A DNA stretch of 64,000 bases from Pseudacidovorax sp. NFM-22 (GTDB lineage Bacteria; Pseudomonadota; Gammaproteobacteria; Burkholderiales; Burkholderiaceae_C), in contig NZ_JACBFY010000001.1 in the NCBI RefSeq assembly GCF_021401245.1, positions 1,116,001 through 1,180,000 of the forward strand, read 5' to 3'. Both the position numbers and the translations under genes were made by a program. The notes below the pieces were generated by a model. The model had not been told where the DNA came from. It did not search any database and worked only from the letters and a program-made list of their open reading frames with translations. Shown piece by piece: positions 48,203 through 56,753 of the stretch; within the stretch, counting starts at the first letter, position 1; each line of letters opens with the position of its first letter.

Positions 48203-50131
48203 TCAGTGGGCCGTGGCCGGGCTGGCGTCGAAGGCGCGCATCCGTGCCGTCACGATGGGATTCGCATCGGCCACCAGGTCGTCGAAGCGGTAGTTGGCGA
48301 TGCGGGCCATCTCGACCAGCGCCGCCGCGCGCTCGACCGCGGGCGCATTGCCCAGTCGCTGCCACCCCTGGCTCACCATGCGCTCGTAATGCGCGTCGCG
48401 GGCACTGATGATGAGTGGGAAGCCGAACTGCGCACGGTAGGCGCGGGCCATGGCCGCCACGTCTTCCTGCGAGGTGGCGGTCATGCCGGCCTTCTCGTGG
48501 TCGAGCAGGTACGCATTGGCGCCATCGCCCTCGCTGCCCAGGTCGGGAAAGGCACTCATCAGCGCCGCCTGCTCGTCGACGGTGCCCGTCAGCAGGGTGT
48601 TCTGGAAGGCGGTACGCAGCGCATGCGTGTTCTCGAAAGGCCGCAGGGCGAATGCACGCGCCAGCACCCAGTCCATGTTCTGCACCAGGGGACCGAAAGT
48701 GGCGTCGAACTCCCTGCGGCCCATGCTGTTGACCTGGTCGAGGCTCACCAGGCTTCCGGGCCGGCCGGCCACGGCGGTGTGGGCGCTGCCGCCCAGGTGG
48801 TTGAACACGATGTTCAGCAGGATGGCCGTGAGCGCGCCCAGCGTGATGCCGCTGCCGAACACGATCTCGGCCCAGCTCGGGAATGCCGTGGTGACGAAGG
48901 GCTGCGCGGTCACCAGCATGCCCAGGCCCAGGCTGGTGCCCAGGATCACGATGTTGCGGTGGTCGTTGAAATCCACCTTCGAGAGCGTCTGCACGCCCAC
49001 CACGGCCACGGCGGCGAACATGGCCAGCGCCGCGCCGCCCAGCACGGGGTGAGGAATGCCTTCGACGATGGCGGCGGCCTTGGGCAGGGAGCCCAGCACG
49101 ATCATGATGAAGCCCGCCGCCACCACCACCCAGCGGCTCTTGACCTGGGTGAGCCGCACCAGGCCGACGTTCTCGGCGAAGCAGGTGTAGGGAAAGGAAT
49201 TGAACACGCGGCCCAGGAAGGTGGCCGCGCCGTCGGCGCGGATGGCCCGCGCGATGTCCTCGCTACCGATGCGCTTGCGCACGATCTCGCCGGTGGCGTA
49301 GACGTCGCCCGTCGTCTCGACCATGGTGATGCACATCACGATCAGCATCGACAGGATGGCCGTGATGCTGAAGGTGGGCATGCCGAAATAGAACGGCGAG
49401 GTGTAGCCGAACCAGGCCGAGCCGGCCACCTTGTCGAAGTGCGCATCGCCCAGCGCCCAGGCCACCAGCGTGCCCACCACCAGGCCCAGCAGCACCGCGA
49501 CCGTGGCCATGAAGCCGCGGAACACGCGCTGGATCAGCACGATCAGCGCCAGCGTGCCGAAGGCATAGAGACAGTTCTTGAGCAACACCGGGTTCTGGAT
49601 GGCGTTGGGCCCCTTGCCCACCACGATGTCGTTGGCAGCCACCGGCAGCAGGGCGATGCCGATGATCAGGATCACCGAGCCCGTGACGATGGGCGGAAAG
49701 AAGCGGATCAGCCGCGCGAAGTAAGGCGCCGCGAAGAAGGTGAACAGCCCGGCCACCAGCACGGAGCCATAGATCTGCAGCAGCCCGGTGACGCCACCGC
49801 CCGCGGCCAGGCCGATGGCGATCATGGGGCTCACGGCCGTGAAGGTCACGCCCTGCAGCAGCGGCAACCGCACGCCCACCTTGCCGAGCCCCCAGGCCTG
49901 GAGGATGGAGGCGATGCCGCAGGTGAAGAGGTCCGCGTTGATGAGGTGGATCAGCTGCTCGCTGCTCAGGCCCAGCGCACCGGCCAGGATGATCGGCACC
50001 AGCACCGCGCCCGCATAGAAGGCCAGCACATGCTGGAAGCCATAGGCCGCGAGCTGGGGAATGGGCAGCACTTCATCGACGGGATGGACCCGGCGCGGCG
50101 CCGTGGATGGGGGTGTGACAGCAGTTTGCAT
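48203..50131 (-). CDS. Purine permease (NCS2) fused to a ureidoimidazoline-decarboxylase-like domain
   Basis: A 642-residue fusion. Residues 1-455 are an NCS2 nucleobase:cation symporter of the urate/xanthine type with about 14 membrane spans (VDEVLPIPQLAAYGFQHVLA, LPLLQGVTFTAVSPMIAIGL, IVMCITMVETTGDVYATGEI). Residues 465-642 resemble OHCU decarboxylase (UraD/PucL), the last step of urate breakdown to S-allantoin: FALRPFENTHALRTAF, AYRAQFGFPLIISARD, RLGNAPAVERAAALVEMARI. The family's catalytic His in HPxL is replaced by Phe (SAFPDLGS). ATG 50131 was chosen because the upstream extension has no permease features. It may couple purine uptake to catabolism or sense it. Confidence 0.88.
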   Translation of the reverse strand: MQTAVTPPSTAPRRVHPVDEVLPIPQLAAYGFQHVLAFYAGAVLVPIILAGALGLSSEQLIHLINADLFTCGIASILQAWGLGKVGVRLPLLQGVTFTAVSPMIAIGLAAGGGVTGLLQIYGSVLVAGLFTFFAAPYFARLIRFFPPIVTGSVILIIGIALLPVAANDIVVGKGPNAIQNPVLLKNCLYAFGTLALIVLIQRVFRGFMATVAVLLGLVVGTLVAWALGDAHFDKVAGSAWFGYTSPFYFGMPTFSITAILSMLIVMCITMVETTGDVYATGEIVRKRIGSEDIARAIRADGAATFLGRVFNSFPYTCFAENVGLVRLTQVKSRWVVVAAGFIMIVLGSLPKAAAIVEGIPHPVLGGAALAMFAAVAVVGVQTLSKVDFNDHRNIVILGTSLGLGMLVTAQPFVTTAFPSWAEIVFGSGITLGALTAILLNIVFNHLGGSAHTAVAGRPGSLVSLDQVNSMGRREFDATFGPLVQNMDWVLARAFALRPFENTHALRTAFQNTLLTGTVDEQAALMSAFPDLGSEGDGANAYLLDHEKAGMTATSQEDVAAMARAYRAQFGFPLIISARDAHYERMVSQGWQRLGNAPAVERAAALVEMARIANYRFDDLVADANPIVTARMRAFDASPATAH

Positions 50132-50655
50132 GGTCTTGCTCTTGGAGCTTGTGGAGGGAAACGAAGGAAGCGCTGAGGCGCGCGCAGCGCGCCGCGGAGT
50201 CCGTTGCCGATGACATGCACGCTCCCTGATTGCTTTTGTTCGTGCGTTCCCGTGACGCCAACGGTCTCCAACGTCGCATCCGGGCATGCAAGGGACATGC
50301 CGTCGGACGGGGCGGTGGACATTGAATCGCCAAGACCGCGAACAAGTTCACGACGATCCATCCGCAGACGGCCGAGTTCGCGCGGATGGCACTCTCCATT
50401 GGCCTTTCAACGCAGTGGCCCCGCCCTCCGGTGGGTCGCCATGCGCCATTCACGCACCCTGCGACGCACCATTCCATCGCACGATCAACGTCGAATTTTT
50501 CTCACCGATTGACACCCCATGGCCTTCCCCGCACCCGACAGGGCTTGGCAACACCACTCGTACATGGGCAGGCTTTCTGCTTGCCACCAAGTGGCTGTGA
50601 CGGCCTCCGTGCAGGCGGCAGCGGACATGCAATCGAACCCAGGGACTCTCACACC
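50132..50655. other. Intergenic stretch between the permease and the hydratase gene
   Basis: The 524 bp between divergent starts holds several short open frames on both strands, but none with a recognisable domain, membrane span or signal peptide. It includes AT-rich patches near 50225-50245 and 50490-50510 (TTTTTCTCACCGATTGACA) that may be promoter parts. No operator could be named. Confidence 0.45.
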
Positions 50656-51324
50656 ATGACCGTGGACATCGCCTCACCCGACCTTCCTCTCCTCACCTAT
50701 GCCGGCGGCATCGCCACCATCCGCCTGAACCGCCCCTTGTTCAGCAACTGGGTGCGCGACGAGGACCTGCGCTGGATCCTCAGCACGCTGCTCGCGCTCG
50801 ATGCCGATCCCGCCGTCAAGGTGGTGGTGCTCACGGCCAACACGGGCGGACAGGCACGGCCGGTCTTCTGCGGCGGCTACGAGATCACCGAGGCCAATCC
50901 AGAGGCCCGCGACGCGCTCTTCACCACCACGACGACCGCCCTGGCGCAGCTGCGCCCGGTCACCCTGTGCGCCCTGAGCGGCAGCGTGTACGGACCGGCC
51001 CTCGACCTGGTGCTGGCCTGCGACATCCGCGTCGCCGTGAGCGGCACGACCATCCACCTGCCCATGGAGATGAGCCCGCTCAACAGCAAGTCCTTCTATG
51101 CGCGCGTCGGCCGCCATCTGGGCATCGACGGCGCAAGGCGCGCCTTCCTCTCGGGCAACGCCATCTCGGCCGAAGAACTGGGTGCCCGAGGCGTGTTCGA
51201 AGGCGTGGTCAGGCCGGACGCCTTCGACGGCTACGTCGGCACCCTCGCACGGCAGATCGCCACCCTCGAGGCCAGGACCATCCAGTCGGTCAAGCAGGCC
51301 CTCGACGCTGCCCTGCCGGGCTGA
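50656..51324 (+). CDS. Enoyl-CoA hydratase/isomerase family protein
   Basis: Crotonase-fold protein of 222 residues, shorter than typical enoyl-CoA hydratases (about 260). The oxyanion-hole segments are recognisable (GGQARPVFCGGYEITEA and LCALSGSVYGPALDLVLACD), with TTIHLPMEMSPLNSKSFYAR following. The usual catalytic glutamates are not clearly placed, so it could be a non-hydratase member. The start at ATG 50656 was chosen because the 90 residues encoded upstream do not fit the fold. It is an isolated gene convergent with the pilin operon. Confidence 0.82.
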   Translation: MTVDIASPDLPLLTYAGGIATIRLNRPLFSNWVRDEDLRWILSTLLALDADPAVKVVVLTANTGGQARPVFCGGYEITEANPEARDALFTTTTTALAQLRPVTLCALSGSVYGPALDLVLACDIRVAVSGTTIHLPMEMSPLNSKSFYARVGRHLGIDGARRAFLSGNAISAEELGARGVFEGVVRPDAFDGYVGTLARQIATLEARTIQSVKQALDAALPG

Positions 51325-51375
51325 CCCCCTCGCGCCCCGCCGATGCAGCCGGCCCGAAGTCTGATGGAACGACGC

Positions 51376-52074
51376 TCAGCGCCCGACCAGCAGGTAGGCC
51401 GTCAGCTCCACCGACTCGCCTTCGTCGGCGTTGCGCATGGACGCCGTCTCGTCCTGGCTCCAGTCGGTGGACGCGGCGCCCTGGCCCGCTTCCGAGCCCG
51501 CCTCGCGGAACTCGCCGAAGGACGCATCGATGCGCCCGTCCGTCATGGCGTCGAATGCCAGTGCCACCGACGGCGCGAGGCCCGTGATGCGCAGCACATG
51601 CCGTGGCACCGCCTGGAAGGTGCCCACGGTCGTGGCCGGCAAGGTCCACAGCACCGTCTCCATGCAGACCTGCACCTCATGGGGTGTGCCGCTCTTGTCG
51701 GTGTAGACATAGCGGTCGGGCATCTCGGCCGCCCGTCCGTGCGGCAAGCTCACCCCCTGCGCCAGCATGGCGTTGATGAGCGCATCGCCGCACAGCGGCG
51801 TGTTCACCGCGCCCCCGACGGCATAGGAGGGGCTGGTGGTCGAGTCGCCAGGCTGGATGCCGTAGCTGTTGGAGACGAAGGACAGATAGGCCGCACGCCA
51901 GCCCAGCACGAAGTCGCTGTACATGCGCTGGGTCATGGCCTGCCGGTAGACGTTCATGCCACCCATGACGGCGCCGATCAGGATCGAGATCACCACCAGC
52001 ACCAGTGACAGCTCGACCAGGGTGAAGCCGGCCAGCCTCTGTCGGGAGGCGGCCGGTCGTCGTGTATTTCGCAT
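51376..52074 (-). CDS. Type IV pilin-like prepilin (last gene of the secretion operon)
   Basis: Prepilin-like protein of 232 residues. A short basic leader is followed by the cleavage site and helix GFTLVELSLVLVVISILIGA with Glu at +5. The soluble domain has Cys pairs (PLCGDAL, EVQVCMETVL). I place the start at ATG 52074 because GGAAGGA sits 9 nt upstream of it; the ATG at 52083 is too close to that site. It is 20 bp after the preceding pilin gene. It could be a major or minor subunit of a pilus or pseudopilus. Confidence 0.85.
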   Translation of the reverse strand: MRNTRRPAASRQRLAGFTLVELSLVLVVISILIGAVMGGMNVYRQAMTQRMYSDFVLGWRAAYLSFVSNSYGIQPGDSTTSPSYAVGGAVNTPLCGDALINAMLAQGVSLPHGRAAEMPDRYVYTDKSGTPHEVQVCMETVLWTLPATTVGTFQAVPRHVLRITGLAPSVALAFDAMTDGRIDASFGEFREAGSEAGQGAASTDWSQDETASMRNADEGESVELTAYLLVGR

Positions 52075-52094
52075 GCTTGGCATTCCTTCCGGGT

Positions 52095-53222
52095 TCAGTC
52101 GAGGCTCATCCCGCCGGCAATGGCGGCGCGGGCCCGCGCCGCAATGGCGTCCACGAGTGCCTGCGCCTGGGACGCCTCGTCGTCGTGGGCCTGCTGGGCC
52201 TGCTCTGCTGCACTGGCGAGGTTCAGCGCGAGGCCTTTCAGGGCATCGATCTTTTCGAACAGGGTGATGATGTGCACCGCCACGTCGACGCCCGATGAAG
52301 CGCAAGCCGCAATGGCTCCGGGCTCCGCGACGTACTGGGGCACCGTGGCCATGCCCGTCACCACATCTGCGGTCAGGCTGGCCGCATTGGCGCAGGTCGC
52401 GAGCACGTTGGCCACTTTCGACGGCTGCCGGGCGGCCTCGGTGACCAGGTCGACGATGTTGTAGAAGTACGACGCCTTCGCGGCATCGAGATTCATGTTG
52501 GAGAGCGTGCGCTGCTCATTGGCCGCCAGCGCCATCATCCGCGCGGCCAGTGCGGCATTCATGTAGGCACGCCCCGCGCCCGCCACCAGGCCGCCGCAGT
52601 TCAGCTCGCCCCAGAGCTCGGGCAGCGTGCGGGTGACCTGGGCGCCCGCCGCGTCCAGCGCGCCGGCCGCGGTATTGGCGCCCGCGCCGACGCCGGCGCT
52701 GAACACCTGGTACGCCCGGGCCACGCGCCCGGTGGGCGCGGCCTTCATGGCCTTGCCGACGAGGTTGCACCAGTGGACGGTCCGGTCGGTGGATGCCTGG
52801 TCGAAGCCGACCACGCCCGGTCCGCTCGCGAGGTCGAGATTGATCACCCCGAGTCCGGGCGCCGCCTGCGCCAGCGCATCCCTGTCGATGGCATAGCGCA
52901 GGCTGCCGCCGCCGGCGTCGGGCAGCCCGATGGTCACCCAGGGCACGAAGCCGACCCGGCTCGCCATGCCGGCGGCGCAGTTCTCCACCCCGGTGTTGCT
53001 CGTCGCCGGACAGGGCAGGCGGGATTGGCGGGCGATGAAGGTCCGGATGGACTGGTCGGCGCGCGTCACCAGGTCCGTGTCGATCGCCTCCCGCGTCGCG
53101 ACGATCGCGCCGCGCTGCAGCTTCCAGGCCGCCACGGTGAGCAGCCCGAGGATCAGCAGTGCGATCACCACCTCCAGGATCGATAGGCCACGCTGGGCGT
53201 GCCGCTGGCGGATGCGCTTCAT
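52095..53222 (-). CDS. Large prepilin-like protein
   Basis: 375 residues. The prepilin leader and helix are clear: QRGLSILEVVIALLILGLLT, with cleavage after Gly and Glu at +5. The rest is a large soluble domain of unknown fold, with Cys-containing loops (LPCPATSNTGVENCAAGMAS, HWCNLVGKAMK) and a long Ala-rich helical end (ASAAEQAQQAHDDEASQAQA). This is much larger than typical pilins. The ATG overlaps the stop of the gene before it (53219-53222). Confidence 0.82.
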   Translation of the reverse strand: MKRIRQRHAQRGLSILEVVIALLILGLLTVAAWKLQRGAIVATREAIDTDLVTRADQSIRTFIARQSRLPCPATSNTGVENCAAGMASRVGFVPWVTIGLPDAGGGSLRYAIDRDALAQAAPGLGVINLDLASGPGVVGFDQASTDRTVHWCNLVGKAMKAAPTGRVARAYQVFSAGVGAGANTAAGALDAAGAQVTRTLPELWGELNCGGLVAGAGRAYMNAALAARMMALAANEQRTLSNMNLDAAKASYFYNIVDLVTEAARQPSKVANVLATCANAASLTADVVTGMATVPQYVAEPGAIAACASSGVDVAVHIITLFEKIDALKGLALNLASAAEQAQQAHDDEASQAQALVDAIAARARAAIAGGMSLD

Positions 53223-54310
53223 GATGTCAACCCCAGGGCGGCCAGCCGGGCCAGTTCGCGTTTGGCATCCTCGAGGGCGGCGGCATAGTTGGCCTCCTCG
53301 GCCTGCGCCTGCGCCAGGGAGGCATTCAGTGCCGGCAGGTCGGTGTCGGACCAGCGCGAGATCTGCTCGCGCACGAGGTCGGCCTGGAGCACCACCTGGG
53401 CGATGCTCGACGCGTAGCCGGCGACCACGGCCAGGTGCGGCACTTCGTTCGCCAGCGACCAGGGCAGCTTGCCCACGTGCATGACTTCCAGGTTCGCCGC
53501 GTCGACGATCAGCAACCAGAGCCAGTCATTGAGCCGGGAGCCGCTCAGCACGGCGTTGGTGTTGCGGGCGTTGCCGGCCGTGATGGCATTGCGCCAGTGC
53601 GCGGTGTTCAGCTTGGCCAGTTGCAGGAGATCGGTGGCCACGTCGACATACTTGGCCGCCGCCGCCACGCGGGAGAGCCGGTCGCCGCAGCCCAGCGCGG
53701 AGAAGAGCTCCGCCGCAGAGATGGCTCGCGCCGCACGCCCCTGCGTCGATCGCAGGGCCGCGGCCGACGAGCCCGGCAACGCCACGTCGCCCGGCGAAGT
53801 GGCCGTGGGGCCCGACGACGAATACTCCATCAGGGCCAGCACCGGGATGGCGGTGCCGCCCTGCCCGGCCGCGATCAGCGACGAGGCGGACAAGCGGGTC
53901 AGCGACAGGCAGAAGTTCAAGCCCGGCGAATTGATGGCGAAGTTGGCCGACGGGCTGAACACCACCGACGGCGGCTGCGTGACGGCCGCCGCCACGTGGT
54001 AGCGCAGCCGATTGCCCCGCGCGTTGCCGGAGAGCTGGGCCGGCGCCCAACCGCCGTCCGAGGCTGGCAGCCGGGCATTGGCGCGGGCGAAGCCCACCAG
54101 CGCCCGATAGGCGCTCTGCAGACCGACGTTCTCCCGGTCTGCATTGGCCGCCCCCGTGGTGGACTGGATCAGCCGCGCCGCCACCACCACCGCGACGCCG
54201 GTGATCAGCAGCACGATGACGAGTTCAAGCAGGCTGAATCCGCCCTGGCGCCGGTCTCGGCGCCGGGGGCCGCATGCCTTCGCACGCGCAGAACGCAGGG
54301 AGAAGGTCAT
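53219..54310 (-). CDS. Large prepilin-like protein
   Basis: 363 residues. The leader is long and basic (RRRDRRQ), then GGFSLLELVIVLLITGVAVV, a standard prepilin site with Glu at +5. The soluble part is large and has a long Ala/Leu-rich C-terminal helix (LNASLAQAQAEEANYAAALE). It resembles its neighbour in style (RLPASDGGWAP against RLPCPATSN), so the three large pilins probably arose by duplication. ATGA overlap with the gene before it. Confidence 0.82.
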   Translation of the reverse strand: MTFSLRSARAKACGPRRRDRRQGGFSLLELVIVLLITGVAVVVAARLIQSTTGAANADRENVGLQSAYRALVGFARANARLPASDGGWAPAQLSGNARGNRLRYHVAAAVTQPPSVVFSPSANFAINSPGLNFCLSLTRLSASSLIAAGQGGTAIPVLALMEYSSSGPTATSPGDVALPGSSAAALRSTQGRAARAISAAELFSALGCGDRLSRVAAAAKYVDVATDLLQLAKLNTAHWRNAITAGNARNTNAVLSGSRLNDWLWLLIVDAANLEVMHVGKLPWSLANEVPHLAVVAGYASSIAQVVLQADLVREQISRWSDTDLPALNASLAQAQAEEANYAAALEDAKRELARLAALGLTS

Positions 54311-55503
54311 GGTCCGTCTTCCCAGATGAGCGGGCCCCGCGCGTCGACGTCGAAGAGGAAGGCGTTCTGCCCGTCCCAGATGTCCACGGCCTCGTAGCTC
54401 GCCTTGAAGTTCCGGGCCTGCGCGAGCTGGATGGCGGCCGCGATCACCCGCGTCTCGAGCGCGAGCACGTCCAGGGCCAGTGCAACCCCTTGAGCTGCCA
54501 CGATGATGGCCTGAGCCACTTGGACCCCCGCGGCAACACAGGCGGGAAAGTACAGCGCAAAGCATGCCGCGTCGTCCTTGCCCTCGGACACGGCGATGCC
54601 GACCCCCAGCGCTGCCACCTCCGTGACGAACGACACCCCCTCGCCGACGGCCATCATCTGCGAGGTCGCCAGCGCATTCACCATGGGCCAGATGGTGTAG
54701 AGGCTGTACCAGTAGGCCGCGCCGGAACGCGCGTCCGGCATCGCGCTGTTCCACTGCGCCGCGATCGTGAGCATGTTGAGCGACCCGATCACGGCCCCGC
54801 AGTTGCTCGCCATCGCCAGCGAGCGGGCGTTGCCCGCGCGGACGCGCTCGCGGTAGATGAGCGTCTGCTCGCGGTCCTGGTCCTCCAGCGTCGCGCTGCT
54901 GCCCGCATTGAGCCCCGTGAACCCCGCCGGGCCGGGCGCCGCGAAACCGTAGACCAGCGGCGTCCTGACGCCCGCCGAGCCGGGCAGGCCACCGTCCACG
55001 CCGCCGACGCCAGGGTCGACGATCAGCAACTCGCGGCAGAAATCGTGGCCGTTGACGATGCCGTTGTTGTGCGGGTCCTTGGGGAACACGTCCTTGACGT
55101 TCGACAGCCGGGCGTCCGCGAAGTAGCGCAGTCCCTTCAGGCGCTGGGCCACGTCATCGGGCGCGAAGAGCGACGCGACGTCGGCCGGGAACCAGCCCTT
55201 GGCCAGCGTACCGTCGCAACGCTCGTTGCCCCCGTACGTGGCGGCCGGACAGGGCAGTCGCCCCTTGATGGCCGCAAACCCCTTCGTCACGGCATCGGCC
55301 TTGTCCAGGAGCACGTCCTGCGCCAGGCGGTCGGCGGCGAGCTGCTCGACCTCCCAGCGGTAGTAGACGACGAAGGCCACCACGCCCAGCAGGACCGCAA
55401 GCATGGTCACGGCCAGCAGCGAAAAGCCCTGCTGGCCTTGACGCGCGGCACGGCCAGGCTGCCACGATGGCGGACGGCGCCGCCAGGTCGCGGGGCCCCT
55501 CAT
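54307..55503 (-). CDS. Prepilin-like protein lacking Glu+5
   Basis: 398 residues. The leader ends in GQQGFSLLAVTMLAVLLGVV: the cleavage site is present but Glu+5 is Ala. Large soluble domain with the shared RLPCPAATYGGNERCDG motif and a hydrophobic, Ala-rich stretch near residues 290-360. In T2SS and type IV pili a pilin without Glu+5 (GspK/PilX) caps the tip. By order it is the first pilin gene after the platform gene. ATGA overlaps on both sides show tight coupling. Confidence 0.83.
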   Translation of the reverse strand: MRGPATWRRRPPSWQPGRAARQGQQGFSLLAVTMLAVLLGVVAFVVYYRWEVEQLAADRLAQDVLLDKADAVTKGFAAIKGRLPCPAATYGGNERCDGTLAKGWFPADVASLFAPDDVAQRLKGLRYFADARLSNVKDVFPKDPHNNGIVNGHDFCRELLIVDPGVGGVDGGLPGSAGVRTPLVYGFAAPGPAGFTGLNAGSSATLEDQDREQTLIYRERVRAGNARSLAMASNCGAVIGSLNMLTIAAQWNSAMPDARSGAAYWYSLYTIWPMVNALATSQMMAVGEGVSFVTEVAALGVGIAVSEGKDDAACFALYFPACVAAGVQVAQAIIVAAQGVALALDVLALETRVIAAAIQLAQARNFKASYEAVDIWDGQNAFLFDVDARGPLIWEDGP

Positions 55504-56753
55504 CGCCGCACCGCCATGGCCTGGCCGATCAGGTCGTACACCGGCAGCACCAGCGCCACCACGAACACCGCCATCAGGCCGCCAGCGATGAAGATCACCA
55601 CCGGCTTCAGGATCTCGGACAGCGTCGAGACCACGCGTGTCAGGCGCGTCCGGTACTCGCCGGCCAGGTAGTGCAGCTGATCGTCGATGGTGCCGGAGTC
55701 CTCTCCCACCGCGATCACGCGCAGCATCAACGGCGGAAAGCCGCCGATGCGCCGCATGGCGGCAGAGACACTCTCGCCGCGCTCCACGTACATCCGCACG
55801 ATCGTGAGCTTCTCGCGGTAGTACAGGTCACTCGTGATGCTCTGCATCACCGTCAGGCTGCGCACGATGTCGACGCCCGCGCGCAGCAACAGCGCGAAGT
55901 ACTCGGCAAAGAAGGCCATGCCACTGGCCGACATCAGGCGCTTGCTCACCGGCAGCACATGCAGCAGCCGGTAGACCTGCAGCCTGAATCTGTAGCTCGT
56001 GTACCAGGCGAACATCACCGCGGCCACGGCGGCGACCAGGCCCAGCAGCACGGCCAGCCCGTGGGTCGACACCCATTCCGACGTGCCGATGACCGCGACC
56101 GTGAGCGCGGGCAGCTTGACGCTGAACTGCTTGAACAGCGAGGCCAGGTTGGGCACCACGTAGTAGAGCCAGAAGCCCGCCGCCCCGAAGATGGCCGTGA
56201 AGACGAAGGCCGGGTAGATGAGCGCCTGCTTGGAGTCGGCCTTCAGCGTGGTGAGGCGCTCGACGTGGTCGGCGGCCTCCTGCAGCATGCGGTCCATGGC
56301 GCCGGTGGCATCGCCCAGGCGGATCAGGTTGCGCACCGGCTCCGGGAACACGCTGGGCTGCCGGTCGAAGGCCTCGCCCAGCGTCGCCCCCGCGCGCAGG
56401 TCGGCCAGCATCTTGGCGGCGACGGCCGCACAGGCCGGCCCGACGGATTCGGCGTCGTCCGCCAGCGTGCGGACCGCATCGATGATCGGCACACCGGCCT
56501 TCGCCAGCACGGCCATGTCGCGCAGCAGGACGACGAGATCCTGGTCCTTGAGCTTGCGGCCGAACAGGGCGCCCGCCGAGCGGGCCGACTGGACGAGCAA
56601 GGCCGGGATCTGCCGCACCGACAGCACGGCGCCGTCCTCGTACTCCTGCTCCAGCACTTCCCGCACCGATTGCGGGTCGGCATGGTCGAAGGCGCGCGCG
56701 GCCGAACGAACGGCGCCGGTCGCGTCCACCACGCGATAGAAATACCAGGTCAA
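55500..56753 (-). CDS. Secretion/pilus platform protein (GspF/PilC family)
   Basis: Inner-membrane platform protein of 417 residues. It has the two repeats of the family: VVLLRDMAVLAKAGVPIIDA with FPEPVRNLIRLGDATGAMDR, and AFFAEYFALLLRAGVDIVRS with PPLMLRVIAVGEDSGTIDDQ. Three membrane spans follow the family plan. I start it at TTG 56753, which gives MTWYFYRVVDATG and overlaps the ATPase stop as TTGA; no ATG or GTG fits. It works with the neighbouring ATPase to build the pilus or pseudopilus. Confidence 0.9.
   Translation of the reverse strand: MTWYFYRVVDATGAVRSAARAFDHADPQSVREVLEQEYEDGAVLSVRQIPALLVQSARSAGALFGRKLKDQDLVVLLRDMAVLAKAGVPIIDAVRTLADDAESVGPACAAVAAKMLADLRAGATLGEAFDRQPSVFPEPVRNLIRLGDATGAMDRMLQEAADHVERLTTLKADSKQALIYPAFVFTAIFGAAGFWLYYVVPNLASLFKQFSVKLPALTVAVIGTSEWVSTHGLAVLLGLVAAVAAVMFAWYTSYRFRLQVYRLLHVLPVSKRLMSASGMAFFAEYFALLLRAGVDIVRSLTVMQSITSDLYYREKLTIVRMYVERGESVSAAMRRIGGFPPLMLRVIAVGEDSGTIDDQLHYLAGEYRTRLTRVVSTLSEILKPVVIFIAGGLMAVFVVALVLPVYDLIGQAMAVRR

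Noticed and set aside
50073-50512. Short open frames on both strands between the permease and the hydratase gene
   Set aside because: No ribosome site with a fitting start, no motif, and one overlaps the permease N-terminus.
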